In this document: one piece after another, positions 33,759 through 43,555 of the stretch
How the letters are laid out: every line of letters starts with the position of its first letter
Numbering within the stretch: the stretch's first letter is position 1
DNA from: Chelatococcus sambhunathii
GTDB taxonomy: Bacteria > Pseudomonadota > Alphaproteobacteria > Rhizobiales > Beijerinckiaceae
Direction of reading: 5' to 3'
NCBI RefSeq assembly: GCF_001418005.1
Contig: NZ_LIOL01000004.1
Coordinates: forward strand, 124,001-188,000
DNA: 64,000 bases
Notes under the pieces: model-generated
The model's database searches: none
The model's input: the letters and a program-made list of their open reading frames with translations, nothing else
What the model was told of the DNA's origin: nothing
Translations under genes and position numbers: made by a program

Positions 33759-34577
33759 ATGAAGAAGCCGGCCGCACCCGCCTCCGTCGACGAATTTCAG
33801 GAGCGGCTCGTCCAGATCGCGGACACGCTGCCCAAGCGCCTGCGGCAGTGCGCCGATTTCGTGGCACACAACACGGACAGGATCGCCCTCTCCACCGTCG
33901 CGGAACTGGCGGCGGGCGCCGGCGTACAGCCGTCAGCTTTCATGCGCTTCTGTCAGTTGCTCGGCTTTGCTGGTTTCAGCGACATGCAGCGCCTGTTCCG
34001 CGACAGCTACGGCCAGCGCTGGCCCGATTATGCCACGCGGCTCGACAACCTGCGCGCGGAGGGCGGGCAGAGCCCGTCGGCGCTGCTCGCCGAATTCATC
34101 GAGGCGGGCCGGCTGTCGCTGGAGCGTCTGGCTTCGACGGTCGATTCGGAAGCGCTCGATGCCGCTGTGGCCGCGCTCGCCGCTGCGCCCACCATCCACG
34201 TCATGGGCATGCGCCGGGCCTTCCCGGTGGCCACCTATCTCAGCTACGCCTTCGAGAAGATGGATATCCCTTCCATCCTGCATGACGGCGTCGGCAAGCT
34301 GGGGCGGCGCCACGCCATCCGCCCGGGCGACGTCGTCATCGCCATCTCCTTCGCGCCCTATACGCAGGAGACCATCGACCTTGCCGCCTATGCGCGCGAG
34401 CGCGGCAACGAGGTTGTCGCCATCACCGACACCGTCACCAGCCCGCTCAGGCGCCTCGGCGTCCACGCCCTCGATGTCTCGGAAGTGGATGTCGGCTCGT
34501 TCCGCGCCCTGTCGGCCACCCTTTCGCTCGCGATCGCGCTGGCCGTGGCCGTGGGGGCGGTGCGGCAATCACGATGA
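33759..34577 (+). CDS. MurR/RpiR family regulator of the inositol locus
   Basis: 272 aa from ATG at 33759 (AAGGA upstream). N-terminal HTH_6 domain: FQERLVQIADTLPKRLRQCADFVAHNTDRIALSTVAELAAGAGVQPSAFMRFCQLLGFAGFSDMQRLFRD. The C-terminal SIS domain (IHVMGMRRAFPVATYLSYAFEKMDIPSILHD...AISFAPYTQETIDLAAYARERGNEVVAITDT) binds sugar phosphates or similar effectors. In rhizobia the equivalent gene beside iol genes is iolR, a repressor relieved by a pathway intermediate. Assignment to inositol rests on context and the two shared operators. Confidence 0.9.
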   Translation: MKKPAAPASVDEFQERLVQIADTLPKRLRQCADFVAHNTDRIALSTVAELAAGAGVQPSAFMRFCQLLGFAGFSDMQRLFRDSYGQRWPDYATRLDNLRAEGGQSPSALLAEFIEAGRLSLERLASTVDSEALDAAVAALAAAPTIHVMGMRRAFPVATYLSYAFEKMDIPSILHDGVGKLGRRHAIRPGDVVIAISFAPYTQETIDLAAYARERGNEVVAITDTVTSPLRRLGVHALDVSEVDVGSFRALSATLSLAIALAVAVGAVRQSR

Positions 34578-34609
34578 TATGGAATTTTTTTATTGCATTC
34601 TGATTTTTT

Positions 34610-34625
34610 TGGAACAAAATTTCCA
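34610..34625. promoter_or_regulatory. Second GGAA-N6-TTCC operator, upstream of the inositol transporter operon
   Basis: TGGAACAAAATTTCCA has the same TGGAA/TTCCA arms and spacing as the palindrome at 33697-33712. It sits in a very A/T-rich stretch (34580-34625) 143 nt before the binding-protein gene. TTGCAT at 34593-34598 with a -10-like CAAAAT at 34615 would place the site over the promoter. Confidence 0.65.
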
Positions 34626-34767
34626 TCCAAGAGCCTGCGAGACGGCCCATGACCAATGGCGGCCGCAGCTCCCGGACGCACGGAGACGCCGCGCCAAGCG
34701 GGACTGCGCCGGGCGGGATCCGCGCAAGCTCGATGGCCTGACACTTCTGAAGTCTGGGAGAGGAACC

Positions 34768-35712
34768 ATGAGAAAGACACTTGCGGCGCTCGCCGTCGCA
34801 TCCCTCGCGCTCGCGGGCAGCCTGGCGACGCCGGCCCACGCGGAGGGCGAGCGCTTCGTCTTCGTCAGCCACGCACCTGACAGCGACAGCTGGTGGAACA
34901 CCATCAAGAACGCGCTCAAGGTGGCGAGCAGCCAGATGGGCGTGACGGTGGAATACCGCAACCCGCCGACCGGCGACCTCGCCGACATGGCCCGCATCGT
35001 CGAGCAGGCCACGGCCTCGAACCCGGCTGGCATCATCTCGACCATCGCCGACTTCAACGTCCTCAAGGGCCCGCTCGCCAAGGCAGTCGAGCAGGGCATC
35101 CCGGTCATCACCGTGAACTCGGGCACCATCGAGGAGTCGAAAGACATCGGCGCGCTGCTGCATATCGGCCAGCCCGAATATGCGGCGGGCTTCGCCGCCG
35201 GCGAGCGGGCGAAGGCAGCCGGCGTCAAGAAGTTCCTGTGCGTCAACCACTACATCACCAATCCGGCCTCCGTGCAGCGCTGCCAAGGCTTCGCCGACGG
35301 GCTGAACGTGCCGCTCGGCAACCAGATGATCGACACTGGCCTCGACCCTTCCGAGGTCAAGAACAAGGTCTCCGCCTATCTGCGTGCCAACGCCGACACC
35401 GACGGCATCATCGCCCTCGGCCCCAACTCCGCCGAGCCGACGATCGCGGCGCTCAAGGAGAACGGCATGGCCGGCCAGGTCCACTTCGGCACCTTCGACC
35501 TGTCGGCCGGCATCTCTGCGGCCATCAAGGACGGCACCATCGCCTTCGCCATCGACCAGCAGCCTTACCTGCAGGGCTATCTGCCGGTGGTGCTCCTGAC
35601 GAACTATGCCCGCTACGGCGTCATACCGCCGAACGCGATCAACTCCGGCCCGGGCTTCATCACCAAGGACAACATCGCCCTCGTCGAGAAGCTCGCCGGC
35701 GAATACCGCTGA
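34768..35712 (+). CDS. Sugar (inositol) ABC transporter substrate-binding protein
   Basis: 314 aa with a signal peptide (MRKTLAALAVASLALAGSLATPAHA). The mature part is a periplasmic-binding protein of the RbsB/peripla_BP_4 type: FVFVSHAPDSDSWWNTIKNALKVASSQMGV, PAGIISTIADFNVLKGPLAKAVEQGIPVITVNSG, then TDGIIALGPNSAEPTIAALKENG. ATG at 34768, GGGAGAGGAACC upstream. First gene of the operon, so it should set affinity for the imported compound; myo-inositol is inferred from the catabolic genes that follow. Confidence 0.9.
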   Translation: MRKTLAALAVASLALAGSLATPAHAEGERFVFVSHAPDSDSWWNTIKNALKVASSQMGVTVEYRNPPTGDLADMARIVEQATASNPAGIISTIADFNVLKGPLAKAVEQGIPVITVNSGTIEESKDIGALLHIGQPEYAAGFAAGERAKAAGVKKFLCVNHYITNPASVQRCQGFADGLNVPLGNQMIDTGLDPSEVKNKVSAYLRANADTDGIIALGPNSAEPTIAALKENGMAGQVHFGTFDLSAGISAAIKDGTIAFAIDQQPYLQGYLPVVLLTNYARYGVIPPNAINSGPGFITKDNIALVEKLAGEYR

Positions 35713-35728
35713 AACATTGGTCGATGCT

Positions 35729-35867
35729 GCGGGGCGCCGCCGAGCGCCCCGCATGCGAAACACCGCGGCGGGGCGCGTCTCGCGCCCCGGCGTTTGAGGA
35801 CTGCAGCGGGGCGCGCCTCGCGCCCCGGCGTTTGAGGACTGCGGCGGGGCGCGCCTCGCGCCCCGCA
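35729..35867. repeat. Four GC hairpins, three in 38-bp tandem units
   Basis: The first hairpin is GCGGGGCGC/GCGCCCCGC (35729-35752). Then come three copies with an exact 38-bp period starting at 35765, 35803 and 35841, the last truncated after its hairpin. Each carries GGGGCGCG-CCT-CGCGCCCC and, in the two complete copies, the tail GGCGTTTGAGGACT. They fill the space between the binding-protein and permease genes. Confidence 0.85.
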
Positions 35868-35898
35868 TGCCAAGCACCATCGAAAACGGGGAAACGTC

Positions 35899-36996
35899 AT
35901 GACGGACGAGCGGCTCATGCCCGTCTCTTCGCTGCGCCGCGCCATGATCCGGCCGGAACTCGGGGCGATCTGCGGGGTCATCCTGGTCTTCGCCTTCTTC
36001 CTGATGGTCGCGGGCGACAGCGGCATGTTCGCGCCGGCCGGCTTCCAGAACTGGCTCGTCGTCTCGGCACAGTTCGCCATCATCGCGGTCGGCGCCTGCC
36101 TCCTGATGATCGCGGGCGAGTTCGACCTTTCCGTCGGCTCCATGATCGGCTTTGCCGGCGTCATCGCCGCCATCCTCACCGTGCAGTGGGGCTGGCCGGC
36201 GTGGCTCGCCATCCTCGTCACCTTCGCCGTGTGCATCGGACTGGGCGCCATCAACGGCCTGCTCGTCATTCGCACCGGGCTGCCGAGCTTCATCGTCACC
36301 CTCGCCTTCCTCTACATCCTGCGCGGCCTCACGATCTGGCTATCGATCCTGACCACGCGCCAGACCATCATCGGGGGTGTGCGCGAGGCGGCTGAGGGCG
36401 ACTGGCTCGCTGCCCTCTTCGGCGGGGTCATCTTCAAGGGCTTCTTCCAGTGGCTCGGCGACGTGGGCCTCATCGACACCTTCACGCGCGGCGCACGGGC
36501 CGGCCAGCCGGTGGTCGAGGGCGTGCCGATGCTCATCGTCTGGGCGATCGGGCTCATCATCTTCGGCCACTGGCTCCTTGCGAAGACGCGCTTCGGCAAC
36601 TGGATCTTCGCCTCGGGCGGCGATGCACAGGCCGCGCGCTACGTCGGCGTGCCGGTCAACCGCGTGAAGGTGCTGATGTTCATGTTCACCGCCTTCTGCG
36701 CCACGGTCTTCGCGATGTGCCAGGTGATGGAGTTCGGCTCGGCTGCCGCCGACCGCGGCCTCCTCAAGGAGTTCGAGGCCATCATCTGCGTGGTCATCGG
36801 CGGGGCGCTGCTCACCGGTGGCTACGGCTCGGTCATCGGGGCGGCGCTCGGGGCGCTCATCTTCGGTGTCGTGCAGCAGGGCCTGTTCTTCGCCGGGGCG
36901 GAGAGCTCGCTGTTCCGCGTCTTCCTCGGCACGATCCTGATCCTCGCGGTCATCATGAACACCTACATCCGCCGTCTCATCACGGGAGAACGCTGA
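35899..36996 (+). CDS. Sugar (inositol) ABC transporter permease
   Basis: 365 aa, RbsC-type (BPD_transp_2). Eight to ten hydrophobic helices are visible, with the signature [22 protein letters not shown] and [32 protein letters not shown] ([15 protein letters not shown] visible). A loop specific to this subfamily lies at [27 protein letters not shown]. It forms the membrane channel with the ATPase encoded next. ATG at 35899 with GGGGAAA upstream; the ATPase start overlaps its stop (TGATG). Confidence 0.93.
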   Translation: MTDERLMPVSSLRRAMIRPELGAICGVILVFAFFLMVAGDSGMFAPAGFQNWLVVSAQFAIIAVGACLLMIAGEFDLSVGSMIGFAGVIAAILTVQWGWPAWLAILVTFAVCIGLGAINGLLVIRTGLPSFIVTLAFLYILRGLTIWLSILTTRQTIIGGVREAAEGDWLAALFGGVIFKGFFQWLGDVGLIDTFTRGARAGQPVVEGVPMLIVWAIGLIIFGHWLLAKTRFGNWIFASGGDAQAARYVGVPVNRVKVLMFMFTAFCATVFAMCQVMEFGSAAADRGLLKEFEAIICVVIGGALLTGGYGSVIGAALGALIFGVVQQGLFFAGAESSLFRVFLGTILILAVIMNTYIRRLITGER

Positions 36997-37775
36997 TGAC
37001 CGCTCCCATCATCGAGATGCGCAACATCGAGAAGCATTTCGGCCCGGTGATCGCGCTCGGCGGCGTCTCCTTCGACGTGCGTCCGGGCGAGTGCCACTGC
37101 CTGCTCGGTGACAACGGCGCCGGCAAGTCCACCTTCATCAAGACCATGTCGGGCGTGCACAAGCCCTCGCGCGGCACCATGGTGGTAGAAGGTCAGGAGG
37201 TCGTCTTCGACAGCCCGCGCGACGCCATGGCAGCCGGCATCGCGACGGTCTATCAGGATCTGGCGATGATCCCGCTGATGAGCGTGACACGCAATTTCTG
37301 GATGGGCCGCGAGCCGGAGAAGGGCTTCGGCCCCTTCAAGACCATCGACTTCGCCAAGGCGAACGAGGTGACGATGCGGGAGATGGCGCGCATGGGCATC
37401 AACCTGCGCGAGCCGGAGCAGGCGGTCGGCACCCTCTCGGGCGGCGAGCGCCAGACGGTCGCCATCGCCCGCGCGGTCTATTTCGGCGCCAAGGTACTCA
37501 TCCTCGACGAGCCGACCTCGGCGCTCGGCGTGCGTCAGACGGCCAACGTGCTCGCCACCATCGACCAAGTGCGCAAGGCGGGCATCGGGATCGTCTTCAT
37601 CACCCACAACGTACGCCATGCCATGGCCGTCGGGGACCGCTTCACCGTGCTCAACCGCGGCAAGACGCTGGGCACGGCCGTGCGCGGCGAGATCACGGCC
37701 GAGGCGCTGCAGGACCTGATGGCTGGCGGCCAGGAACTCGCGGTGCTCGAAAGCTCGCTCGGAGGGACCGTGTGA
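36996..37775 (+). CDS. Sugar (inositol) ABC transporter ATP-binding protein
   Basis: 259 aa, a single ABC domain rather than the double domain of RbsA/XylG. Walker A is GDNGAGKST, the signature is [14 protein letters not shown] and Walker B is [13 protein letters not shown], followed by the switch His in ITHNVRHAM. It powers import through the permease upstream. Its ATG overlaps the permease stop by one base and its stop abuts or overlaps the iolC start, so all are co-translated. Confidence 0.93.
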   Translation: MTAPIIEMRNIEKHFGPVIALGGVSFDVRPGECHCLLGDNGAGKSTFIKTMSGVHKPSRGTMVVEGQEVVFDSPRDAMAAGIATVYQDLAMIPLMSVTRNFWMGREPEKGFGPFKTIDFAKANEVTMREMARMGINLREPEQAVGTLSGGERQTVAIARAVYFGAKVLILDEPTSALGVRQTANVLATIDQVRKAGIGIVFITHNVRHAMAVGDRFTVLNRGKTLGTAVRGEITAEALQDLMAGGQELAVLESSLGGTV

Positions 37776-39688
37776 TGCTCGATGTCATCACCATCGGCCG
37801 CTCGTCGGTCGACCTCTACGGCGCGCAGGTCGGCGGGCGGCTGGAGGACATGGCGAGCTTCCGCAAATATATCGGCGGCTCGCCCACCAACATGGCCGCA
37901 GGCACGGCGCGGCTCGGCCTCAAGTCGGGCCTCATCACCCGCGTCGGCGACGAGCACATGGGCCGTTTCATCCGCGAGCAACTCATCGCCGAGGGTGTCG
38001 ACGTCACGGGCGTCAAGACGGACCCGGAGCGGCTCACCGCCCTCGTCATCCTGGGCATCCGCGACCAGCACCAGTTCCCGCTCATCTTCTATCGCGAGAA
38101 CTGCGCCGACATGGCGCTGAGCGAGGATGACATCGACCCCGCCTATATCGCCGGCAGCCGCTGCGTGACCGCGACCGGCACGCACCTGTCGCATCCGCGT
38201 ACCGAGGCGGCTGTGCTCAAGGCCGTGCGGCTCGCGCGGGACAACGGGGCAAAGACGGCGCTCGACATCGACTATCGCCCCAATCTCTGGGGCCTCGCCG
38301 GCCACGGCGCTGGCGAGAGCCGCTACATCGCCTCCGCAGCGGTGACACAGAAGCTGCAGTCGACCTTGCATCTCTTCGACCTCATCGTCGGCACGGAGGA
38401 GGAGTTCCACATCGCCGGCGGCACGACCGACACGGTCGCAGCGCTCCGCGCCGTGCGCGCCGTTTCCAACGCGACGCTCGTGTGCAAGCGCGGGCCGATG
38501 GGCGCTGCCGCCTTCGAGGGCGCCATTCCCGACAGCCTCGACGACGGCATCTCCGGGCCGGGTTTTCCGATCGAGGTCTTCAATGTGCTCGGCGCCGGCG
38601 ACGGCTTCATGTCGGGGCTCCTGCGCGGCTGGCTCCGCGGCGAGGACTGGGTGACGAGCCTCACCTACGCCAATGCCTGCGGTGCCTTCGCCGTCTCGCG
38701 CCACGGTTGCACGCCGGCCTATCCGAGCTGGGAGGAGTTGCAGTTCTTCCTGAAGCGCGGCATCGTCACTCCGGCGCTGCGCCACGACACCGAGCTCGAG
38801 CAGATCCACTGGGCGACGACGCGCAAGGGCCAATGGCCGCACATGCGCGTCTTCGCCTTCGACCACCGCATGCAGCTCGAGGACATGGCCGACCAGGCGG
38901 GTGCGCCGCGCGAGCGCATCGGCCCCTTCAAGTCCCTGTGCCTCAGGGCGGCGCAGCGCGTCGCCGATGGAAAGGCGGGTTACGGCATCCTGTGCGACGG
39001 CCGCCTCGGACGCGAAGCGCTCCATGCCGCCGCCGGCACGGGCCTGTGGATCGGCCGCCCCGTGGAACGGCCGGGGTCGCGTCCACTCGAACTCGAAGCG
39101 GAACTGGGGCTAGACTATGGCACGGCGCTCGCCGAATGGCCGGTCGAGCATGTCGTCAAGGTGCTGTGCTTCTATCATCCGGACGACGACGCCGGCCTCA
39201 AGGCACGGCAGGAGGAGACGGTGAAGCGTCTCGCCGAGGCGGCCCGGCGCAACAACCTCGAATTCCTGCTGGAGATCATCGCTTCGAAGGCGGGGCCGGT
39301 GGACGACACGACCACGGCGCGCGTCATCGAGCGTTTCTACGAGATCGGCGTCTTCCCCGACTGGTGGAAGCTCGAGCCGCTACGCAGCAAAACCGCCTGG
39401 CGCAATGCGGTCGAGGCCGTCTCGCGCAACGATCCCCATACGCGCGGCATCGTCGTCCTCGGGCTCGATGCGCCCCTCGAGGAGCTCTCGGCGAGCCTTC
39501 GCATGGCGGCGGCCTTCGATCTCGTGAAGGGCTTCGCCGTCGGCCGCACCATCTTCGGCGACGCGGCACGACGCTGGTTCGCCGGCGAGACCGGCGACGA
39601 GGAGGCCGTCACGGAGATGGCCGAGAAATACCGCATGCTGTGCGACATCTGGGACCGCGTCCGCACGCAGAAGGAACAACCGTCATGA
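37775..39688 (+). CDS. iolC: 5-dehydro-2-deoxygluconokinase fused to a DUF2090 domain
   Basis: 637 aa; ATG at 37775 (a GTG one codon upstream is equally possible). Residues ~1-330 are a PfkB sugar kinase: ITIGRSSVDLYG...GGSPTNMAAGTARLG at the N-terminus and the active-site FNVLGAGDGFMSGLLRGWLRG with the catalytic Asp. IolC phosphorylates 5-dehydro-2-deoxy-D-gluconate. Residues ~335-637 form DUF2090 (MRVFAFDHRMQLEDMADQAG...GRLGREALHAAAGTGLWIGRPVE), a class I aldolase-like domain often fused to IolC. It may replace a separate IolJ aldolase; that is inference. Confidence 0.93.
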   Translation: MLDVITIGRSSVDLYGAQVGGRLEDMASFRKYIGGSPTNMAAGTARLGLKSGLITRVGDEHMGRFIREQLIAEGVDVTGVKTDPERLTALVILGIRDQHQFPLIFYRENCADMALSEDDIDPAYIAGSRCVTATGTHLSHPRTEAAVLKAVRLARDNGAKTALDIDYRPNLWGLAGHGAGESRYIASAAVTQKLQSTLHLFDLIVGTEEEFHIAGGTTDTVAALRAVRAVSNATLVCKRGPMGAAAFEGAIPDSLDDGISGPGFPIEVFNVLGAGDGFMSGLLRGWLRGEDWVTSLTYANACGAFAVSRHGCTPAYPSWEELQFFLKRGIVTPALRHDTELEQIHWATTRKGQWPHMRVFAFDHRMQLEDMADQAGAPRERIGPFKSLCLRAAQRVADGKAGYGILCDGRLGREALHAAAGTGLWIGRPVERPGSRPLELEAELGLDYGTALAEWPVEHVVKVLCFYHPDDDAGLKARQEETVKRLAEAARRNNLEFLLEIIASKAGPVDDTTTARVIERFYEIGVFPDWWKLEPLRSKTAWRNAVEAVSRNDPHTRGIVVLGLDAPLEELSASLRMAAAFDLVKGFAVGRTIFGDAARRWFAGETGDEEAVTEMAEKYRMLCDIWDRVRTQKEQPS

Positions 39689-41514
39689 GCACCATCCGCC
39701 TCACGGCCGCTCAGGCCATGGTCCGCTGGCTCGCCGCCCAGAAGACGGCCGACGGCGAGCCCTTCATCGCCGGTTGCTGGGCCATCTTCGGCCATGGCAA
39801 CGTGGCCGGCATGGGCGAGGCCCTGCACGGCGCGGGCGACGCCCTGCCGACCTGGCGCGGCCACAACGAGCAGACCATGGCACATGCGGCCATCGCCTAT
39901 GCCAAGGCGCTCAACCGCCAGCGGGCGATGATGGTGACGACCTCCATCGGCCCGGGCGCCCTCAACCTCGTCACCGCCGCGGCGCTCGCCCACGTCAACC
40001 GCCTGCCGGTGCTGCTGGTGCCCGGCGACGTCTTCGCCAACCGGGCACCCGACCCGGTGCTGCAGCAGGTGGAGGATTTCGGCGACGGCACGGTGAGCGC
40101 CAACGACTGCTTCAAGCCGGTCAGCCGCTATTTCGACCGCATCGCGCGGCCGGAGCAGTTGCTCACCGCTCTCCCCCGCGCCATGGCAACGATGACAGAC
40201 CCGGTGGACTGCGGGCCGGTGACACTCGCCTTCTGCCAGGACGTGCAGGCCGAAGCCTATGACTGGCCGGAGACGTTCTTCACCCCGCGCGCCTGGCACA
40301 TCCGCCGCCCGCAGCCGGATGCACGCGAGCTCGCCGAGGCGGCCGAGGCCATCCGCGGCGCGCGCAAGCCTCTGATCATCGCCGGCGGCGGCGTGCTCTA
40401 TTCGCTCGCCACGCAGACACTCACCACCTTCGCCGAGACGCACCAGATTCCGGTTGCCGAGACGCAGGCGGGTAAGTCGTCTCTGCCGTGGGACCATCCG
40501 CTCAATCTCGGCGCCATCGGCGTCACCGGCTCTTCCGCCGCCAATGCGGTGGCGGCCGAGGCCGACCTCGTGATCGCGGTGGGCACCCGCCTGCAGGACT
40601 TCACCACCGGAAGCTGGGCCCTGTTCCGCAATCCCGACCGGCGCATCCTCGCCGTTAACGTGACGCCCTATGATGCCGGCAAGCACCGGGCGATCCCGCT
40701 GGTCGCCGACGCCAAGGTGGCGCTCGAAGCGCTGTCGGCAGCGCTCGGCGGGCACAAGGCGGCGGCGCCCGAGCCGCAACTGAAGGCCGAATGGCTGAAG
40801 GCGGTCGATGCCGCCACCATGGCGCCCGGCGACAACGTGCTGCCGTCGGACGCGCAGGTCATCGGCGCCGTGCAGCGCAGCGTCGGCGAAGACACCATCC
40901 TCGTCTGTGCCGCCGGCGGCCTGCCCGGTGAGTTGCACAAGTTGTGGAAGGCAAGCCGCCCGAACGGCTACCACCTCGAATACGGCTTCTCCTGCATGGG
41001 CTACGAGATCGCCGGCGGGCTCGGCGTCAAGATGGCGCGGCCCGACCGAGAGGTCGTCGTCATGGTCGGCGATGGCAGCTACATGATGGCGAATTCGGAG
41101 CTCGCGACGGCGGTGATGCTCGGCCAGAAGATCATTGTCGTCGTGCTCGATAACCGCGGCTACGGCTGCATCAACCGCCTGCAGCGCGCCACCGGTGGCG
41201 AGAGCTTCAACAACCTGCTCGACACGGCCCGCCATGCGGTACCCTCCGCCGTCGACTTCGCCGCCCATGCCGCCTCCATGGGCGCGAATGCGCAGAAGGT
41301 GGCGAGCATCGCCGAGCTGGAAGAGGCGATGGCCCGCGCCCGCAAGGCGGACAGGCCGAGCGCCATCGTCATCGACACGGACCCGATGCCGACGACGGAG
41401 GCCGGCGGCCACTGGTGGGACGTGGCGGTGCCGGAGGTCTCCGTGCGGCCGGAGGTCAACGCCGCCCGTGCCGCCTATGAAAAGAACCTCAAGAACCAGC
41501 GCCCGGCGGATTGA
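39685..41514 (+). CDS. iolD: 3D-(3,5/4)-trihydroxycyclohexane-1,2-dione acylhydrolase
   Basis: 609 aa with an ATG overlapping the iolC stop. A thiamine-diphosphate enzyme: the N-terminal domain has WAIFGHGNVAGMGEAL and TSIGPGALNLVTAAALAHVNRLPVLLVPGD, and the C-terminal domain the cofactor motif VGDGSYMMANSELATAVMLGQKIIVVVLDN. It hydrolyses the cyclic diketone made by IolE to open the ring, giving 5-deoxyglucuronate. Length is as usual for IolD. Confidence 0.95.
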   Translation: MSTIRLTAAQAMVRWLAAQKTADGEPFIAGCWAIFGHGNVAGMGEALHGAGDALPTWRGHNEQTMAHAAIAYAKALNRQRAMMVTTSIGPGALNLVTAAALAHVNRLPVLLVPGDVFANRAPDPVLQQVEDFGDGTVSANDCFKPVSRYFDRIARPEQLLTALPRAMATMTDPVDCGPVTLAFCQDVQAEAYDWPETFFTPRAWHIRRPQPDARELAEAAEAIRGARKPLIIAGGGVLYSLATQTLTTFAETHQIPVAETQAGKSSLPWDHPLNLGAIGVTGSSAANAVAAEADLVIAVGTRLQDFTTGSWALFRNPDRRILAVNVTPYDAGKHRAIPLVADAKVALEALSAALGGHKAAAPEPQLKAEWLKAVDAATMAPGDNVLPSDAQVIGAVQRSVGEDTILVCAAGGLPGELHKLWKASRPNGYHLEYGFSCMGYEIAGGLGVKMARPDREVVVMVGDGSYMMANSELATAVMLGQKIIVVVLDNRGYGCINRLQRATGGESFNNLLDTARHAVPSAVDFAAHAASMGANAQKVASIAELEEAMARARKADRPSAIVIDTDPMPTTEAGGHWWDVAVPEVSVRPEVNAARAAYEKNLKNQRPAD

Positions 41515-41793
41515 CGCCAGGCCTTTCCCGGAGCCTGAGATGAGCGGGGCAGGATCGAGACCGATCGGGCGTGGCGGCGAGCCTTCGACACGGCTCCGTG
41601 CGCAGCGCGCCGGCTCGCGTTCTGCTTCGCTCAATGCATCCGGGGAACAGGCTTCTTCTCAAAGCACACCCCCGTTTCCCGGCCCGAATGCGCGAAGCGC
41701 AGGCGAGAGCCGGGAACCAGCGGACAACCCGATGCCCGAGAGGGCATCGCCGCAACCACCTTCAGCCAAACCAGCCCCCACGCGGATAGCGCA
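41515..41793. repeat. Intergenic region iolD-iolE carrying dispersed-repeat family B
   Basis: 279 nt that interrupt the otherwise tight operon. They contain CGTTTCCCGG...AGCCGGGAACCAG at 41673-41720 and a related TTCGCTCAATGCATCCGGGG segment at about 41627-41646. The same element is found at 48507-48553 (inverted) and 60168-60204. No coding sequence is seen. Confidence 0.7.
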
Positions 41794-42693
41794 ATGATCC
41801 TCTACGGCACCAATCCCATCGCCTGGTCCAACGACGACGACCAGAGCCTCGGCGCCAATATCAGCCTCGAGCAGTGCCTGAGCGAGGCCGGCAAGATCGG
41901 CTTCGACGGTATCGAGAAGGGCCACAAGATGCCCACCGAGCCCGCCGCACTGAAGGCCGCGCTCGCGCCGCACGGGCTTTCCTTCGTCTCCGGCTGGCAC
42001 TCGCTCAACCTGCTCGCCCATTCGGTGGAGGAGGAGAAGAAGGCGATCAGGCCGCATCTCGACCTGCTGAAAGCCATGGGATGCAAGGTCTGCATCGTCT
42101 GCGAGACGTCGAACGCCATCCACGGCAACGACGCGGTGGCGTTGAGCGATCGGCCGGTGCTGCCGGCCGGTGACTGGCAGGCCTTCGGCGCCGCCGTGGA
42201 ACAGATCGCGCAATATTGCGCCGATGAGGGCATCACCCTCGTCTATCACCACCACATGGGCACCGTGGTGCAGGCGGAGGAGGAGATCGACGCGCTGATG
42301 GCGCATACGGGGCCGGCGACGCATCTCCTGCTCGATACCGGCCATTGCTGGTTCGGCGGCGGCGACCCGGCGCGCGTCGCGAAGAAATACATGGACCGGG
42401 TCGCCCATATCCACGCCAAGAACGTGCGCCCCGCCATCCGCGCCGAGGTCGAGAAGGAGGGTCTCTCCTTCCTCGAGGGCGTGCGCCGCGGCGTCTTCAC
42501 CGTTCCGGGCGACCCGGAGGGCGGCGTCGACTTCCCGCCCGTACTCAAGATCGCCGCAGAGCACGGCTATCAGGGATGGCTCGTCATCGAGGCCGAGCAG
42601 GATCCGGCCGTGCGCAACCCTTACGAATACCAGTCGATGGGGCTGAAGGCGCTGAAAGCCATGGCGCGCGAGGCGGGGCTGGACAAGGCGTGA
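41794..42693 (+). CDS. iolE: Myo-inosose-2 dehydratase
   Basis: 299 aa, TIM-barrel of the xylose-isomerase-like family. [45 protein letters not shown] is a typical IolE opening. Metal-binding residues lie in [32 protein letters not shown] and [10 protein letters not shown]. It removes water from 2-keto-myo-inositol to give the dione for IolD. It starts after the repeat-filled gap and is followed by iolB after 40 nt. Confidence 0.95.
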   Translation: MILYGTNPIAWSNDDDQSLGANISLEQCLSEAGKIGFDGIEKGHKMPTEPAALKAALAPHGLSFVSGWHSLNLLAHSVEEEKKAIRPHLDLLKAMGCKVCIVCETSNAIHGNDAVALSDRPVLPAGDWQAFGAAVEQIAQYCADEGITLVYHHHMGTVVQAEEEIDALMAHTGPATHLLLDTGHCWFGGGDPARVAKKYMDRVAHIHAKNVRPAIRAEVEKEGLSFLEGVRRGVFTVPGDPEGGVDFPPVLKIAAEHGYQGWLVIEAEQDPAVRNPYEYQSMGLKALKAMAREAGLDKA

Positions 42694-42733
42694 TGGCAGG
42701 AAGAGACAGCCCGGAACAGGCGGAGACGATGCA

Positions 42734-43534
42734 ATGACCCAGCTCTTGCGCAAGCCCACCGGCACGACGGGCAAGGTGCACGACATCACCCCGACGAGCG
42801 CCGGATGGGGCTATGTCGGCTTCGGCCTCTACCGGCTCGTGCCCGGCGAGACGGCGGCGGAGCCGACCGGCGACACCGAGGTGATCCTGGTGCTCGTCGA
42901 GGGCAAGGCCGAGATCGGCGTCGGCGACAAAAGCTTCGGCGAGCTTGGCGAGCGCCTGAACGTCTTCGAGGGCACGCCGCCGCACGGCGTCTATGCGCCG
43001 AACGGCACCACCTGGTCGGCGCGGGCGACGACGCCTTGCACGCTCGCCATCTGCACGGCGCCCGGCAAGGGCGGGCACGAGGCCCGCGTGCTGACCGGCA
43101 TCGAGAAGGTCACGCGCGGCAAGGGCGCCAACACGCGCTACATCCATCCCATCGCCATGGAGGACAGCGACGTCGCCGACAGCCTGCTGGTGACGGAGGT
43201 GTTCACGCCGCAGGGCAACTGGTCGAGCTACCCGCCGCACCGGCACGACGAGGACCGCTATCCCGAGATGACCTATCTCGAGGAGACCTATTACCACCGC
43301 CTCAACCCGGCGCAGGGCTTCGGCATTCAGCGTGTCTTCACCGAGGACGGCACGCTCGACGAGACCATGGCGGTGAGCGACGGCGACGTGGTGCTGGTGC
43401 CGCGCGGCCACCATCCCTGCGGCACGCCCTACGGCTACGAGATGTACTACCTCAACGTCATGGCGGGCCCGATCCGCAAATGGCGTTTCCAGAACCACCC
43501 GGACCACGACTGGATTTTCCAGCGCGACAAGTGA
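42734..43534 (+). CDS. iolB: 5-deoxy-glucuronate isomerase
   Basis: 266 aa, a double-cupin protein: LLRKPTGTTGKVHDITPTSAGWGYVGFGLYRL at the start and the metal site SYPPHRHDEDRYPEMTYLEETYYHRL with VPRGHHPCGTPYGYEMYYLNVMAGP in the second half. It isomerises 5-deoxyglucuronate to 5-dehydro-2-deoxygluconate, the substrate of IolC. ATG at 42734. Confidence 0.95.
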   Translation: MTQLLRKPTGTTGKVHDITPTSAGWGYVGFGLYRLVPGETAAEPTGDTEVILVLVEGKAEIGVGDKSFGELGERLNVFEGTPPHGVYAPNGTTWSARATTPCTLAICTAPGKGGHEARVLTGIEKVTRGKGANTRYIHPIAMEDSDVADSLLVTEVFTPQGNWSSYPPHRHDEDRYPEMTYLEETYYHRLNPAQGFGIQRVFTEDGTLDETMAVSDGDVVLVPRGHHPCGTPYGYEMYYLNVMAGPIRKWRFQNHPDHDWIFQRDK

Positions 43535-43555
43535 TGCAAACGGCCCTCGCCTCCA

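Noticed and set aside
35729-35867. CRISPR-like array
   Set aside because: The units are directly abutting tandem copies with internal hairpins and no unique spacers; no cas genes are present.
39337-41634. 765-codon open frame on the minus strand
   Set aside because: Antisense of iolC/iolD; His/Arg/Gly-rich shadow, no ribosome site or domain.
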